Counted from the first letter of the stretch, positions 18,113-27,044 are shown. The stretch: 64,000 nucleotides of DNA from Candidatus Caccoplasma merdavium (GCA_018715595.1 DVLI01000005.1:1-64000), one strand, 5' to 3'. Made by a program: numbers and translations. Notes: generated by a model not told the origin, from the letters alone.

Positions 18113-18144
18113 CAAATATATAGGAATAAATCGAGAAAAACAAA
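18113..18144 (-). promoter_or_regulatory. Promoter of the candidate structured RNA
   Basis: Minus-strand TTTG (18141-18144), 20-base spacer, TATATTTG (18113-18120): one of the best Bacteroidetes promoter matches in the window. Start predicted near 18106. Confidence 0.8.
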
Positions 18145-18153
18145 TTTTACGGC

Positions 18154-18184
18154 AAAAAAATAGTCCCACCATGACTGATGGGAC
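18154..18184 (-). terminator. Terminator of the thrS-infC-rpmI-rplT operon
   Basis: Minus-strand stem GTCCCATCA / TGGTGGGAC (one G-U) with loop GTCA, then ATTTTTTT. It is 25 bases after the rplT stop and overlaps nothing else; the structured-RNA promoter starts 10 bases further on. Confidence 0.85.
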
Positions 18185-18208
18185 TTATTTCTATTGCAAA
18201 TTGCTCTT

Positions 18209-18562
18209 TTACTGGGCATTTTTTGCTTGCAACACGATAGCGCGGAATGCTTCGGGATTGTTCATGGCCAGGTCGGCAAGAACTTTGCGGTTGATCTCGA
18301 TTCCGGCTTTGTGCAGGGCACCCATCAGTTTCGAATAAGAAAGACCTTCGAGACGGGCGGCTGCGTTGATACGCTGAATCCAAAGGGCGCGGAAGTTGCG
18401 TTTTTTGGCTTTGCGATCACGGTAAGCATAGGTAAGACCTTTTTCCCAGGTATTTTTGGCAACGGTCCACACGTTTTTGCGGGCACCGTAATATCCGCGG
18501 GTAAGTTTCAGGATTTTTTTTCTTCTTGCTCTTGAAGCAACGTGATTGACTGATCTTGGCAT
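18209..18562 (-). CDS. rplT: 50S ribosomal protein L20
   Basis: L20 binds 23S rRNA early in large-subunit assembly. The 117-residue sequence is typical throughout: [20 protein letters not shown], a strongly basic long N-terminal helix, and a globular C-terminal half ending with [16 protein letters not shown]. It is the last gene of thrS-infC-rpmI-rplT. A 130-base spacer separates it from rpmI, longer than the other gaps in the operon, so an internal control element is possible but none is recognisable. Confidence 0.98.
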   Translation of the reverse strand: MPRSVNHVASRARRKKILKLTRGYYGARKNVWTVAKNTWEKGLTYAYRDRKAKKRNFRALWIQRINAAARLEGLSYSKLMGALHKAGIEINRKVLADLAMNNPEAFRAIVLQAKNAQ

Positions 18563-18692
18563 AGTTTTAGTTGTTTTGAATGTTAGCGTCTTCTCGACAG
18601 GGAGAAGCTCTTCGGGCTAAGGCATTCGGTTAATACTGCTTTGTTGGAAAATCGCTTTTAAAGACTGAATGAAATTTTCTCGGTATCGGAGT

Positions 18693-18890
18693 TTATCTCA
18701 GGGTGAGCAACTCTTTTACGTTCTTCATGTCGGCACGATCAACGAGACCAAAATGGGTCAAATTTCTTTTTTGTTTCTTGGTCTTCTTGGTCAGAATGTG
18801 ACTTTTGAAAGCGTGTTTTCTTTTGATTTTTCCTGATCCGGTAAGGGTAAACCTTTTTTTGGCACCGGAGTTAGTTTTCATCTTCGGCAT
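18693..18890 (-). CDS. rpmI: 50S ribosomal protein L35
   Basis: A 65-residue basic protein reading [20 protein letters not shown] and then the characteristic [20 protein letters not shown]. It is a small late-assembling large-subunit protein. It lies 49 bases after infC and upstream of rplT, the universal infC-rpmI-rplT order. Confidence 0.97.
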   Translation of the reverse strand: MPKMKTNSGAKKRFTLTGSGKIKRKHAFKSHILTKKTKKQKRNLTHFGLVDRADMKNVKELLTLR

Positions 18891-18939
18891 TTTGCTAATT
18901 TTTAATTTTGTTTTTTATGTTGCTGAGTTTCCTCATTTT

Positions 18940-19509
18940 TTATTTTTTCTTGGGGGTAAGCACGATAATCATGCGTTTCCCTTCGAGAAGGGGCATCTGC
19001 TCCACTTTTCCGTAGTCTTCGAGGTCATTGGCAAAGCGCAGCAACAGTACCTCTCCCTGCTCCTTGAAGAGAATCGAACGGCCTTTGAAAAAGACATAAG
19101 CCTTTACCTTGGCGCCTTCTTCGAGGAAGCCTTTGGCGTGTTTGAGCTTGAAGTTGTAATCGTGGTCGTCGGTCTGCGGTCCGAAACGGATTTCCTTGAC
19201 AACGACTTTCGTCGATTTGGCCTTTTGCTCTTTCAGTCGTTTCTTCTGCTGATAGAGAAACTTCTGGTAATCGATGACCCGGCAAACCGGGGGGACGGCA
19301 TTGGGAGAAATCTCGACCAGGTCGAGACCTTGTTCTTCGGCAATGCGCAGAGCGTCGTGTGTGGAATAAACTCCCTGTTCGACATTTTCTCCGACAAGGC
19401 GGACTTCACGCGCCCGTATTCTTTCGTTGATAGAATACTGGTTTACACCGTCTTTTTTGGGGGGAACGTTTCGCTTGTTATTATTCCCTACTTCGTTGTT
19501 TTTCTCCAT
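18940..19509 (-). CDS. infC: Translation initiation factor IF-3
   Basis: IF-3 prevents premature subunit joining and proofreads start codons. At 189 residues it has a Bacteroidetes-type basic N-terminal extension before the N-domain [22 protein letters not shown], a lysine-rich linker around [15 protein letters not shown], and the C-domain with [20 protein letters not shown]. It begins with ATG rather than the AUU used for autoregulation in E. coli, so that form of control is not expected. The thrS stop is 4 bases upstream, so translation is probably coupled. Confidence 0.97.
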   Translation of the reverse strand: MEKNNEVGNNNKRNVPPKKDGVNQYSINERIRAREVRLVGENVEQGVYSTHDALRIAEEQGLDLVEISPNAVPPVCRVIDYQKFLYQQKKRLKEQKAKSTKVVVKEIRFGPQTDDHDYNFKLKHAKGFLEEGAKVKAYVFFKGRSILFKEQGEVLLLRFANDLEDYGKVEQMPLLEGKRMIIVLTPKKK

Positions 19510-19513
19510 TCAA

Positions 19514-21454
19514 TTACCATTGGTTTATCATATCCTCGACCTCTTTGGTGAGAATTTCGGCAAAGGTAGTAATTTTCATAATACCTTTATCACCTTCGCC
19601 CTGTTTTCTTACAGAAACTTCATCATTTTCTGCTTCTTTCTCTCCAACGATGAGCATATAGGGTATTTTTTTCAACTCATTGTCGCGAATTTTGCGTCCG
19701 ATTTTCTCGTTGCGGTCATCGACGACGGCGCGTATATCTTTTTGTTTGAGCTCGTGTGCCACTTTGGCGGCATAGTCGTTGAATTTCTCGCTGATGGGCA
19801 TGACCACCACCTGCTCGGGGGTGAGCCACAAGGGGAACTTGCCGGCGGTGTGCTCGATGAGCACGGCCACGAAACGCTCCATCGAGCCGAAGGGGGCACG
19901 GTGAATCATCACGGGGCGGTGTTTCTGGTTGTCGCTGCCGGTGTATTCGAGTTCAAAACGTTCGGGCAGGTTGTAGTCGACCTGAATGGTTCCCAACTGC
20001 CAGCGGCGGCCGATGGCATCTTTGACCATGAAGTCGAGTTTCGGGCCGTAGAAGGCGGCTTCGCCGTATTCGATTTTGGCTTTGAGCCCCTTCTCCTCAC
20101 AGGCTTCGATGATGGCCTGCTCGGCTTTTTCCCAGTTTTCTTCGCTTCCGATGTATTTTTCGCGGTTGACTTTGTCGCGCAACGAAATCTGGGCTTCGAA
20201 GTTTTGGAAGTTCATCGAACGGAAGACGATGGAGATGATATCCATCACGCGCAGGAATTCGTCTTTTACCTGGTCGGGGCGGCAGAAGATGTGGGCATCG
20301 TCCTGCGTGAAACTGCGCACACGGGTAAGGCCGTGCAACTCACCGCTCTGCTCATACCGGCACACGGTTCCGAACTCGGCCAAGCGCAGAGGCAGGTCCT
20401 TGTAGGAACGGGGTGAGTTCTTGTATATCATGCAGTGGTGGGGGCAGTTCATGGGTTTGAGGAAGTACTCTTCGCCCTCCTCGGGGGTGTGTATGGGCTG
20501 GAACGAATCCTTGCCATACTTGGCATAGTGTCCCGAAGTGATGTAGAGGAGCTTGTTGCCGATGGGCGGAGTGATGACCTCTTGGTAATCATAGCGGGCC
20601 TGTATGCGACGGAGGAACGATTGCAGACGCAGACGCAACTCGGTACCTTTGGGCAACCACATGGGCAGACCCTTGCCCACGGTGTCGGAGAACATGAAGA
20701 GCTCCATCTCCTTGCCTATCTTGCGGTGGTCGCGTTTCTTGGCCTCTTCGAGCAACGTCAGGTACTCATCGAGCATTTTTTTCTTGGGGAACGTGATACC
20801 GTAGAGGCGGGTGAGCTGGTGACGTTTTTCGTCGCCACGCCAATAGGCTCCTGCCAACGAGAGTATTTTCACGGCTTTGATGGGAGCGGTATTGGGGAGG
20901 TGCGGGCCACGGCAAAGGTCGGTAAACGCGCCTTGGGTGTAGGTCGAAATCGTACCGTCTTCGAGCTCGCTGATGAGTTCTACCTTATATTCTTCTCCAC
21001 GGTCGCCAAACATTTTGAGGGCGTCGGCCTTGGAGATGTTCTTGCGCACGATTTCTTCCTTGCGGGCGGCCAGTTCCATCATCTTGGCCTCGATGGCGGC
21101 AAAGTCGCCTTCCTTAATGGGGGTCTCTCCCGGGTCGACATCGTAATAGAATCCGTTCTCGATGGCCGGACCGATACCGAACTTGATGCCGGGGTAGAGC
21201 TCCTGCAAGGCTTCGGCCATGAGGTGTGCCGAGCTGTGCCAGAAAGCGTGTTTGCCCTCGGGGTCGTCCCATTTGTATAATTGTATGGTGGCATCGCTCT
21301 CGATGGGGCGAGTAAGGTCCCATTCTTGTTCATTGACTTTGGCGGCCAACACGTCTTGTGCCAACCGTTGACTGATACTCTCGGCGATTTGCAGCGGGGT
21401 GGTTCCGGCAGCGAATTCCTTCACCGAGTTATCGGGGAAAGTAATTTTTATCAT
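19514..21454 (-). CDS. thrS: Threonyl-tRNA synthetase
   Basis: ThrS charges tRNA-Thr and edits mischarged serine. At 646 residues it is full length: TGS domain (about 1-62), editing domain containing [11 protein letters not shown] (HxxxH near 75-79), class II catalytic core with motif 2 region [20 protein letters not shown], and the anticodon-binding domain from about 540. Zinc-site residues include the cysteine in [12 protein letters not shown]. It is the first gene of its operon; a consensus promoter lies at 21591-21622, and the 130-base leader can form a long hairpin. Confidence 0.98.
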   Translation of the reverse strand: MIKITFPDNSVKEFAAGTTPLQIAESISQRLAQDVLAAKVNEQEWDLTRPIESDATIQLYKWDDPEGKHAFWHSSAHLMAEALQELYPGIKFGIGPAIENGFYYDVDPGETPIKEGDFAAIEAKMMELAARKEEIVRKNISKADALKMFGDRGEEYKVELISELEDGTISTYTQGAFTDLCRGPHLPNTAPIKAVKILSLAGAYWRGDEKRHQLTRLYGITFPKKKMLDEYLTLLEEAKKRDHRKIGKEMELFMFSDTVGKGLPMWLPKGTELRLRLQSFLRRIQARYDYQEVITPPIGNKLLYITSGHYAKYGKDSFQPIHTPEEGEEYFLKPMNCPHHCMIYKNSPRSYKDLPLRLAEFGTVCRYEQSGELHGLTRVRSFTQDDAHIFCRPDQVKDEFLRVMDIISIVFRSMNFQNFEAQISLRDKVNREKYIGSEENWEKAEQAIIEACEEKGLKAKIEYGEAAFYGPKLDFMVKDAIGRRWQLGTIQVDYNLPERFELEYTGSDNQKHRPVMIHRAPFGSMERFVAVLIEHTAGKFPLWLTPEQVVVMPISEKFNDYAAKVAHELKQKDIRAVVDDRNEKIGRKIRDNELKKIPYMLIVGEKEAENDEVSVRKQGEGDKGIMKITTFAEILTKEVEDMINQW

Positions 21455-21534
21455 AATCTTACATCTTTCTTCACCGCGACTCTTTACGAGGGAGCCCGGC
21501 GATGGTCGTTATTGATTTTTTCCGGGTGAAACGC

Positions 21535-21576
21535 ACGCATTTCCCCGTGGCGGATCTCCTCACGAGGGAAAAGCGT
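21535..21576 (-). promoter_or_regulatory. Leader hairpin of thrS
   Basis: The arms ACGCATTTCCC (21535-21545) and GGGAAAAGCGT (21566-21576) pair over 11 positions with one mismatch, and inner GTG/CAC pairs extend it. It lies immediately downstream of the predicted transcription start. A small internal CCT-CGTG-AGG turn exposes CGU in the RNA, a threonine anticodon sequence, which recalls anticodon-arm mimicry in the E. coli thrS operator; this last point is speculative. Confidence 0.45.
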
Positions 21577-21590
21577 ACTTTTCAAGCGTA

Positions 21591-21622
21591 CAAAAGTAGG
21601 GATATTTTACAATTCAGACAAA
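21591..21622 (-). promoter_or_regulatory. Promoter of the thrS operon
   Basis: Minus-strand TTTG (21619-21622), 20-base spacer, TACTTTTG (21591-21598). Predicted start near 21584. Confidence 0.78.
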
Positions 21623-21698
21623 CCTATGCGTCATTATTTTTTCGGATTTCTTTCTCAAAAAGAGAGACAAAGCCCGCCGGAGAGAAAAGGTCAGCCCC

Positions 21699-22010
21699 CT
21701 ACACGACGATGCCGGCCGAAGAAAATATTAAAAAGTAAAGGCTTAGGAGCATGAAGAAAATGGTAATCACCGGCCAAATGAAGCAAAATATAAGCACATT
21801 TATTTCTTCATAACTCATATCAAACCGTTTACCTGTGTGCATCAGCCACTGTACGCATAGATTGAACAGTGTCTTAGGCATATCCATGGTATGGTATTTG
21901 TTCCAAAAGTGAGTAAACAGTCTCTTGGAACAGACACTCAACGGAAGTATGAAAAACAGTTTTATCCCTTCTATTATTAACAGGGGAATTTTTATAAGAA
22001 TTTTTCCCAT
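21699..22010 (-). CDS. Small membrane protein of unknown function
   Basis: Unrecognised, 103 residues. It has two strongly hydrophobic segments, about 5-25 (LIKIPLLIIEGIKLFFILPL) and 70-98 (INVLIFCFIWPVITIFFMLL), with a basic/aromatic stretch between. Its start overlaps the end of the upstream gene by 19 bases, implying coupled translation. Base composition is clearly AT-richer than the flanking genes, suggesting acquisition by transfer. A soluble protein followed by a small two-helix membrane protein can be an effector/immunity or toxin/antitoxin-like pair, but nothing here proves it. Confidence 0.6.
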   Translation of the reverse strand: MGKILIKIPLLIIEGIKLFFILPLSVCSKRLFTHFWNKYHTMDMPKTLFNLCVQWLMHTGKRFDMSYEEINVLIFCFIWPVITIFFMLLSLYFLIFSSAGIVV

Positions 22011-22375
22011 TTTACAGACGGAAAGGTGTATTTATTGAAATCTTCAAACTGAACCCATTTATAATCATCTGCATCTATACGCAGACGACAATGTCCAGCA
22101 GCAAGAACCTCTTCCAGTTTTGCCTTATAGATTGAGAAATGATAATATACATATATATTATCGTCTACTATAACATGATGAGGAAATTGTTCCACAATTT
22201 CAGGACGAAGATTCTCTTGTAACCTCATGCCTTCCATGTCCTTGGTACAAAGATAACACAATGCTTCCGCGGGAGTCAGATCAAGAGCGAGATGTGCCTT
22301 AACTTTTGCGTGATTAAATTCATAACAGTCATCTCTAAAAAAGAGGTCGGACAACCATTTTTTAAATCTTTTCAT
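21992..22375 (-). CDS. Hypothetical 127-residue soluble protein
   Basis: Not recognised. The protein is charged and soluble, begins MKRFKKWLSDLFFRDD, and contains a possible helical region LTPAEALCYLCTKDMEG and a beta-rich C-terminal half. It has no signal peptide or membrane segment. It forms a two-gene unit with the overlapping downstream membrane-protein gene. Both lie in an AT-rich patch between thrS and the TPR gene with no phage, transposon or recombinase genes in sight. No promoter with the usual -7 element was clear upstream. Confidence 0.6.
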   Translation of the reverse strand: MKRFKKWLSDLFFRDDCYEFNHAKVKAHLALDLTPAEALCYLCTKDMEGMRLQENLRPEIVEQFPHHVIVDDNIYVYYHFSIYKAKLEEVLAAGHCRLRIDADDYKWVQFEDFNKYTFPSVKWEKFL

Positions 22376-22455
22376 ATTATCTTATTTTTAAAATTTCAAC
22401 ATTTTCCTCCTTCTATAAAGGACTTCTTTTTGTTTTAATAGCTATCTTATCAGGC

Positions 22456-22596
22456 TCAGACATATAAGGTAATACCATATCCTGAGTGAATACTACGGGG
22501 TCTTTCGTTGTGCCTATAAGAGAGAACCGACCCACGCCTCAATCTCGGGCATAAAGTACGAGGGAGTGCCTCAGCCCCACAAGACGCGCAGCACAT
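22456..22596 (-). CDS. Tiny cysteine/arginine-rich ORF, doubtful
   Basis: A 46-codon frame begins MCCASCGAEALPRTLCPRLR and ends ITLYV. An overlapping frame on the same strand encodes a C-terminal-looking stretch ending at a TAG near 22424. The stretch of unusual GC-richer sequence sits inside an AT-rich island and may be a remnant or a repeated genomic element rather than a gene. Confidence 0.2.
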   Translation of the reverse strand: MCCASCGAEALPRTLCPRLRRGSVLSYRHNERPRSIHSGYGITLYV

Positions 22597-22632
22597 GTAA
22601 TTATTAAAGATAAAAATAATGTAAAAGGTCTT

Positions 22633-24705
22633 TTAGTCGCTAAGCCGCTTGATGACGTTGTAAGCGGCAACGATGCCCAGCTCGCCGGCCTTGCTGAGAT
22701 CGGCAATACCTTCATCGTTCCGACCGAGATAGATATACACCAGCCCACGGTTGTAATAGGCTTCGGCAAAATCGGGATTGCGCTCTATGGCGGCCGTGTA
22801 ATCGGCAAGGGCGGCCTTGAAGTCTTGACGGCCGCACCGCACATTGGCCCGGTTATAGTAGGTATAGGCAAAGCGGGGTGCCAGAGCTATGGCCATGTCG
22901 TAGTCGTGCAGGACCATTTCATACTCGACCGTGGAGGGCTCCCGCACGAGGCCGAGGTCGGCGAGCTTGCTCGGTTGGGTGACGACACCGGGGGTCGATG
23001 AGATGGAATAGGAACCGATGGTCTCGGTCGTGGTCGTCGAAAGCTGGTAATCAATCTGCTTGCAACGGACGTAGGCACGCAGGAAATAGGCAAACATGAA
23101 ATCGGGACTCAACGTCACCACGCGGTCAAGGTCGGCCAAGGCATTGTCGAAGTCTTGCAGGAGCATGAAGTCGATGGCCCGTCCGAAGAAGGGCACGGGA
23201 TTGGACGGATTGATGGCGATGAGACGCGAATAGTCGGCCACCGACGTAAAGTGCGAAGCGGCTTGCAAGGAATCGAGCGGCTGTGAGGCATTGGAGAGAA
23301 GCAACCGTTTGGCAAAAAGACGGGAGCGGTTGAGCTCGGCCAACTCGGGCACATAGGCGACGTTGCGTCGAACGCCGTCGTTCTTCTCATAATAGGTGAG
23401 CGCAAACTGCGGAGAAATTTCGACTTTCTGCATGCGGTCTTGTATGCGGCCGCGAATGTGGCTGGCATACTCTTGCTCTACGCCGGCGGTGTTGTCGGCC
23501 ACCAAAAGGCGGTCGAACTTGTTGATGTTGCGGTCCGACTCCTTACGCACTTTTCCGTCGGCATCGTTTTGGCTGGCCTTTGTCGTATCCGTGACGGCCA
23601 CGCCCGATTTTTTCGACGCTTCATAGAGAGCCATGGCGTGGTCGTAATCTTTTTTCCCGCCCGACGCGTCGCCCGACAGCCTTTTGGCCTCGGAACGGGC
23701 ATAGAATCCCTGGTAAAAATCGGGATAGGCTTCGAGCACGGCATCGAAATCACCGACCGCCGCGCGATATTCGCCCAAGTCGCTCAGAAGAATGGCGCGA
23801 TTGTAACGAGCCATAAGGTTGTCGGGTTCCCGTTGGAGGTAATAATTAAAATCGGAAAGGGCATCGTTCTTGGCACCGACCGTCAACGAGAGCAGTCCCC
23901 GGTTGTAACGGGCAATGAGATTGGTCGGGTCGAGCGAAATGACCTTGTCGTAATCGTCCATGGCACCGCGCAAATCCTCGCGGTAATAACGTATGAGTGC
24001 TCGGTTGATGTAGTGCGAGGGGGTGTTGGGTTCGAGGCGCAACGCACGGTCGATGTCGGCCAGTGCCGCATCGTAATCGTTGCGATAGAGTGCCGTGAGC
24101 ACTCCGCGTTGGGCATAGGCTTGCGCCCGGTTCTTGTCGACCCCGATGGCCTTGTCGAGGTCGGTCAGGGCGGCCAGCGTATCGCCCCGCAGGATATGGT
24201 ACTGTCCCCGGCTCACATAGGCGTTATAATAAGACGGGTGCAGCGCGATGAGGCGGGAGAAAGAGCTGTCGGCCCGGGCATATTGCTCCGACTGCACCTC
24301 GGCGATGGCCTTATTGAGCAACATCTGCCGGTTTTCGGGCGCATAGCGCAAACCCGCTTCATAATCGGCTATGGCTCCCTGGTAATCACCGCTGTTCTGC
24401 CGGGCGATACCGCGCACCTGATAGGCATCGACAATGAACGGATTCCGCTCGATGGCTTCGGTGGCATCTTCTTCGGCACCGCTGAAATCTTCGAGGCTCA
24501 GCTTGGCGACCGAACGGTAGAAATAGGGTTCGGCCAAATAGGGTTTCACCTGTATGACGCGGTTGAAATATTGAATGGCCAGCACATAATCTTCGAAATA
24601 GAGTGCATTGCGCCCGATGTAGGTAATACGCTCGGTATTGAGCTGCGCCACAGTCGGCCGGAAAGCTGACATGAACAACAAAAACAAAAGTATGAATCGG
24701 CGCAT
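22633..24705 (-). CDS. Secreted or periplasmic TPR-repeat protein
   Basis: A 690-residue protein with signal peptide MRRFILLFLLFMSAFRPTVA followed by at least ten tetratricopeptide repeats covering about 25-360 and again from about 460 to the end. Typical repeats read NPFIVDAYQVRGIARQNSGD and PDFAEAYYNRGLVYIYLGRN. A charged non-repeat linker (about 360-430) lies between the two blocks. TPR arrays hold protein complexes together; the partner is unknown. It is a single gene with its own promoter, divergent from the cytidylate-kinase-like gene. Confidence 0.88.
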   Translation of the reverse strand: MRRFILLFLLFMSAFRPTVAQLNTERITYIGRNALYFEDYVLAIQYFNRVIQVKPYLAEPYFYRSVAKLSLEDFSGAEEDATEAIERNPFIVDAYQVRGIARQNSGDYQGAIADYEAGLRYAPENRQMLLNKAIAEVQSEQYARADSSFSRLIALHPSYYNAYVSRGQYHILRGDTLAALTDLDKAIGVDKNRAQAYAQRGVLTALYRNDYDAALADIDRALRLEPNTPSHYINRALIRYYREDLRGAMDDYDKVISLDPTNLIARYNRGLLSLTVGAKNDALSDFNYYLQREPDNLMARYNRAILLSDLGEYRAAVGDFDAVLEAYPDFYQGFYARSEAKRLSGDASGGKKDYDHAMALYEASKKSGVAVTDTTKASQNDADGKVRKESDRNINKFDRLLVADNTAGVEQEYASHIRGRIQDRMQKVEISPQFALTYYEKNDGVRRNVAYVPELAELNRSRLFAKRLLLSNASQPLDSLQAASHFTSVADYSRLIAINPSNPVPFFGRAIDFMLLQDFDNALADLDRVVTLSPDFMFAYFLRAYVRCKQIDYQLSTTTTETIGSYSISSTPGVVTQPSKLADLGLVREPSTVEYEMVLHDYDMAIALAPRFAYTYYNRANVRCGRQDFKAALADYTAAIERNPDFAEAYYNRGLVYIYLGRNDEGIADLSKAGELGIVAAYNVIKRLSD

Positions 24706-24757
24706 GATGTTGGGGCTGTTTTTATGTCATATTGCAACATTTCATCGCAATAAGGCA

Positions 24758-24785
24758 CAAATGTACATAATTTCCGACAAAACAA
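24758..24785 (-). promoter_or_regulatory. Promoter of the TPR gene
   Basis: Minus-strand TACATTTG (24758-24765) with TTG (24783-24785) 17 bases upstream. Start predicted near 24751. Confidence 0.55.
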
Positions 24786-24934
24786 TCAGAGAATAACAGT
24801 TTTTATGGCTTTCGGGGAACGGACAACGGGAACAGATTCCCCCTACCGGGTCAAGACCGGGTAATGACAAGATTTTTAATATCTCTTTTCTGTTTTTTAC
24901 CCGTTCACCTCTACCGGCTTACAGAGAAAGGTCG

Positions 24935-24942
24935 TATATTTG
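24935..24942 (+). promoter_or_regulatory. -7 element of the cytidylate-kinase-like gene
   Basis: TATATTTG, exact TAnnTTTG match, 24 bases before the ATG at 24966. It lies inside the longer open frame from 24864 and so argues against that upstream start. Confidence 0.6.
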
Positions 24943-24965
24943 TGGTTGAAAAAACGGCTATAACC

Positions 24966-25607
24966 ATGAACGAGAACTTTATCATAACCATCGGCCGGCA
25001 GTTCGGCAGCGGAGGCCGGGAGATAGGACGGCTCCTTTCCCGCATGATGAACATCGGTTACTACGACAAGGAGTTGATGCAGGAAGCCGCCCGGGAGAGC
25101 GGCATCGACACGCACTACTTCGAGAAAGCCGACGAGACGACGCCGACAGGCTTCTACCATGCCATGTTGGGACTCTCATCATTCAATTACGGGAACACGC
25201 TATGCAACGAGACCATTTTCAAGTTGCAGGCCGATGTGATACAAAACATCGCCCGCAAGCACTCTTGCGTCATCGTGGGTCGGTGCGCCGATTACATTCT
25301 AAGGGAAAATCCGCGTTGCATTTCGATTTTCATACACGCCTCCATGAGCGACCGCGTGGCCCGCATTCAAAAACATGAAGCGTTATCGGAAAAAGAGGCG
25401 ATAGAAAAGGCAAACAAGACCGACAAACGACGTGCCAGCTACTACAACTTCTACTCCGACAAGGAATGGGGAGTAGCTTCGTCATACAATCTCTCGGTCG
25501 ACTCTTCGCTTTTGGGAACCGAAGATACCGCCCGCATGATAAAAGAGTTTGTCGAGAAACGCCTCTCCCTTATCGACAGGTACGGCGTCCTTCTGCCTCG
25601 TCAATAA
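24966..25607 (+). CDS. Cytidylate kinase-like family protein
   Basis: A 213-residue P-loop kinase of the cytidylate-kinase-like family. The N-terminus MNENFIITIGRQFGSGGREI holds the modified P-loop GRQFGSGGREIG, followed by YYDKELMQEAARESG and a later IVGRCADYIL segment with the second nucleotide-binding strand. Family members are often annotated as cytidylate kinase but substrate is unproven. The frame is open from 24864, but the promoter and the family start favour 24966. Its last 7 bases overlap the end of yjbQ on the other strand, a tail-to-tail overlap. Confidence 0.88.
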   Translation: MNENFIITIGRQFGSGGREIGRLLSRMMNIGYYDKELMQEAARESGIDTHYFEKADETTPTGFYHAMLGLSSFNYGNTLCNETIFKLQADVIQNIARKHSCVIVGRCADYILRENPRCISIFIHASMSDRVARIQKHEALSEKEAIEKANKTDKRRASYYNFYSDKEWGVASSYNLSVDSSLLGTEDTARMIKEFVEKRLSLIDRYGVLLPRQ

Positions 25608-26011
25608 TACAAGGTAGCCAATATACGCCGGTCGCCGCCATAGTCGCGGAACTCACACAGGTAAATGCCCTGCCACGTTCCAAGGGCCAACCGGCCGTCA
25701 CGCACAGGTATCGTCAGCGACGGACCGATAAGCGAGCACTTGATATGTGCCGGCATGTCATCGCACCCTTCGAGCGTGTGGGTGTAATAGGCTTCTCCCT
25801 CGGGCACAAGGCGATTCAGGGCCGACTCGAAATCGGTCCGCACCGAAGGGTCGGCATTTTCGTTTATAGTCAGTGCCGCCGAAGTGTGCTGAATGAAAAG
25901 ATGGAGCAATCCGGCCTCGGGCAATTCGCCCAAAGCCTTCGATATAGAAGAGGTAATCAGATGGTACCCCCGACAACGAGCCGGGAGGACGATGAGATGC
26001 TGGCGTATCAT
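25601..26011 (-). CDS. yjbQ: YjbQ family protein (UPF0047)
   Basis: A 136-residue protein of the YjbQ/UPF0047 family, sometimes called secondary thiamine-phosphate synthase; the true cellular role is uncertain. Diagnostic stretches are HLFIQHTSAALTINENADPS and MPAHIKCSLIGPSLTIPVRD, followed by GTWQGIYLCEFRD. The frame extends upstream to 26074, but the ATG at 26011 (MIRQHLIVLPARC) matches the family length and lies downstream of a -7 element at 26034-26041, so it is preferred. Confidence 0.9.
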   Translation of the reverse strand: MIRQHLIVLPARCRGYHLITSSISKALGELPEAGLLHLFIQHTSAALTINENADPSVRTDFESALNRLVPEGEAYYTHTLEGCDDMPAHIKCSLIGPSLTIPVRDGRLALGTWQGIYLCEFRDYGGDRRILATLYY

Positions 26012-26033
26012 GCTTGCATGTTTTATGTTTCCA

Positions 26034-26041
26034 CAAAGATA
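26034..26041 (-). promoter_or_regulatory. -7 element of yjbQ
   Basis: Minus-strand TATCTTTG with a TTCG at a suitable -33 distance (about 18 bases). Start near 26027, 16 bases before the chosen ATG. Confidence 0.55.
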
Positions 26042-26089
26042 TAAATAAGTTTTTAGTATCGAAATAGTCTTCATGCAAATAAAAAATGC

Positions 26090-26097
26090 TACCTTTG
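26090..26097 (+). promoter_or_regulatory. -7 element of ddh-lgt
   Basis: TACCTTTG, exact TAnnTTTG match, 51 bases before the ddh ATG; divergent from the yjbQ promoter. Confidence 0.6.
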
Positions 26098-26147
26098 CGG
26101 CAAAAATGAAGACATTTTTAACCTATTAACGATAAAAGTATAACAAA

Positions 26148-27044
26148 ATGAAAAGAATGAGAGCTGCCATCGTAGGTTATGGCAATATCGGAAAGTATGT
26201 CCTCGACGCCCTGCAAGCCGCCCCCGACTTTGAAATCGCCGGCATCGTGCGCCGAGACGCCACCAACGTTCCCGACGAATTGAAATCCTATCCTGTCGTT
26301 TCGGACATCGAAGCACTGCAAGATATCGACGTCGCCGTGCTGTGCACCCCCACCCGCAAAGTCGAAGAGTATGCCGAAAAGATTCTTGCCCGCGGCATTC
26401 ACACGGTCGACAGCTTCGACATACACACGCAAATCGCCGGTCTGCGCAGCCGACTTGACGCCATCTGCAAAAAGCACGACACCGTAGCCATCACGGCCGC
26501 CGGTTGGGATCCGGGAAGCGACTCGATTGTGCGCACCCTCATGCAGGCCGCAGCGCCCAAAGGGGTTACCTACACCAACTTCGGCCCGGGCATGAGCATG
26601 GGTCACACCGTCGCCGTAAAAGCCGTTGAAGGGGTAAAAGCCGCCCTCTCCATGACCATTCCCCTCGGCACGGGTATCCACCGCCGCATGGTATATATCG
26701 AATTGAAAGAGGGCTATAAATTTGAAGAAGTGGCACAAGCCATCAAAACCGACCCCTACTTTGTCAACGACGAGACGCATGTGATGCAAGTCGAGTGCGT
26801 CAATGACCTGCTCGACATGGGTCACGGCGTGCACATGATACGCAAAGGCGTCTCGGGCAAAACCCAAAACCAGATTTTGGAATTTAACATGAAAATCAAC
26901 AACCCCGCCCTTACGGCTCAGATATTGGTGGGCGTGGCCCGTGCGTCGTTCCGCCAACAACCGGGCTGCTACACGATGATAGAGATTCCCGTCATCGACA
27001 TGCTCCACGGAGAGCGTGAAGACCTCATCAAGCACCTGGTTTAA
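26148..27044 (+). CDS. ddh: meso-diaminopimelate D-dehydrogenase
   Basis: Ddh makes meso-diaminopimelate directly from tetrahydrodipicolinate, ammonia and NADPH, bypassing the succinylase or aminotransferase routes, and so feeds lysine and peptidoglycan synthesis. The 298-residue protein has the Rossmann motif VGYGNIG near 9-15, the substrate-site stretch SFDIHTQI, and the highly conserved AAGWDPGSDSIVR and GPGMSMGHTVAVK. It is followed 15 bases later by lgt; both supply the envelope. Confidence 0.96.
   Translation: MKRMRAAIVGYGNIGKYVLDALQAAPDFEIAGIVRRDATNVPDELKSYPVVSDIEALQDIDVAVLCTPTRKVEEYAEKILARGIHTVDSFDIHTQIAGLRSRLDAICKKHDTVAITAAGWDPGSDSIVRTLMQAAAPKGVTYTNFGPGMSMGHTVAVKAVEGVKAALSMTIPLGTGIHRRMVYIELKEGYKFEEVAQAIKTDPYFVNDETHVMQVECVNDLLDMGHGVHMIRKGVSGKTQNQILEFNMKINNPALTAQILVGVARASFRQQPGCYTMIEIPVIDMLHGEREDLIKHLV

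Noticed and set aside
17841-18219. Small ORFs of 77-121 codons in the rplT-pectinase gap
   Set aside because: The frames conflict with each other, start at non-ATG codons or inside terminators, and coincide with a well-formed RNA structure with its own promoter.
18563-18692. Ribosomal-protein leader (L20-type) ahead of rplT
   Set aside because: The 130-base gap is long but no known L20-leader features or stable extended stem could be recognised by eye.
18940-19509. infC as an autoregulated gene with a rare start codon
   Set aside because: The frame starts with a normal ATG; there is no AUU start as in E. coli.
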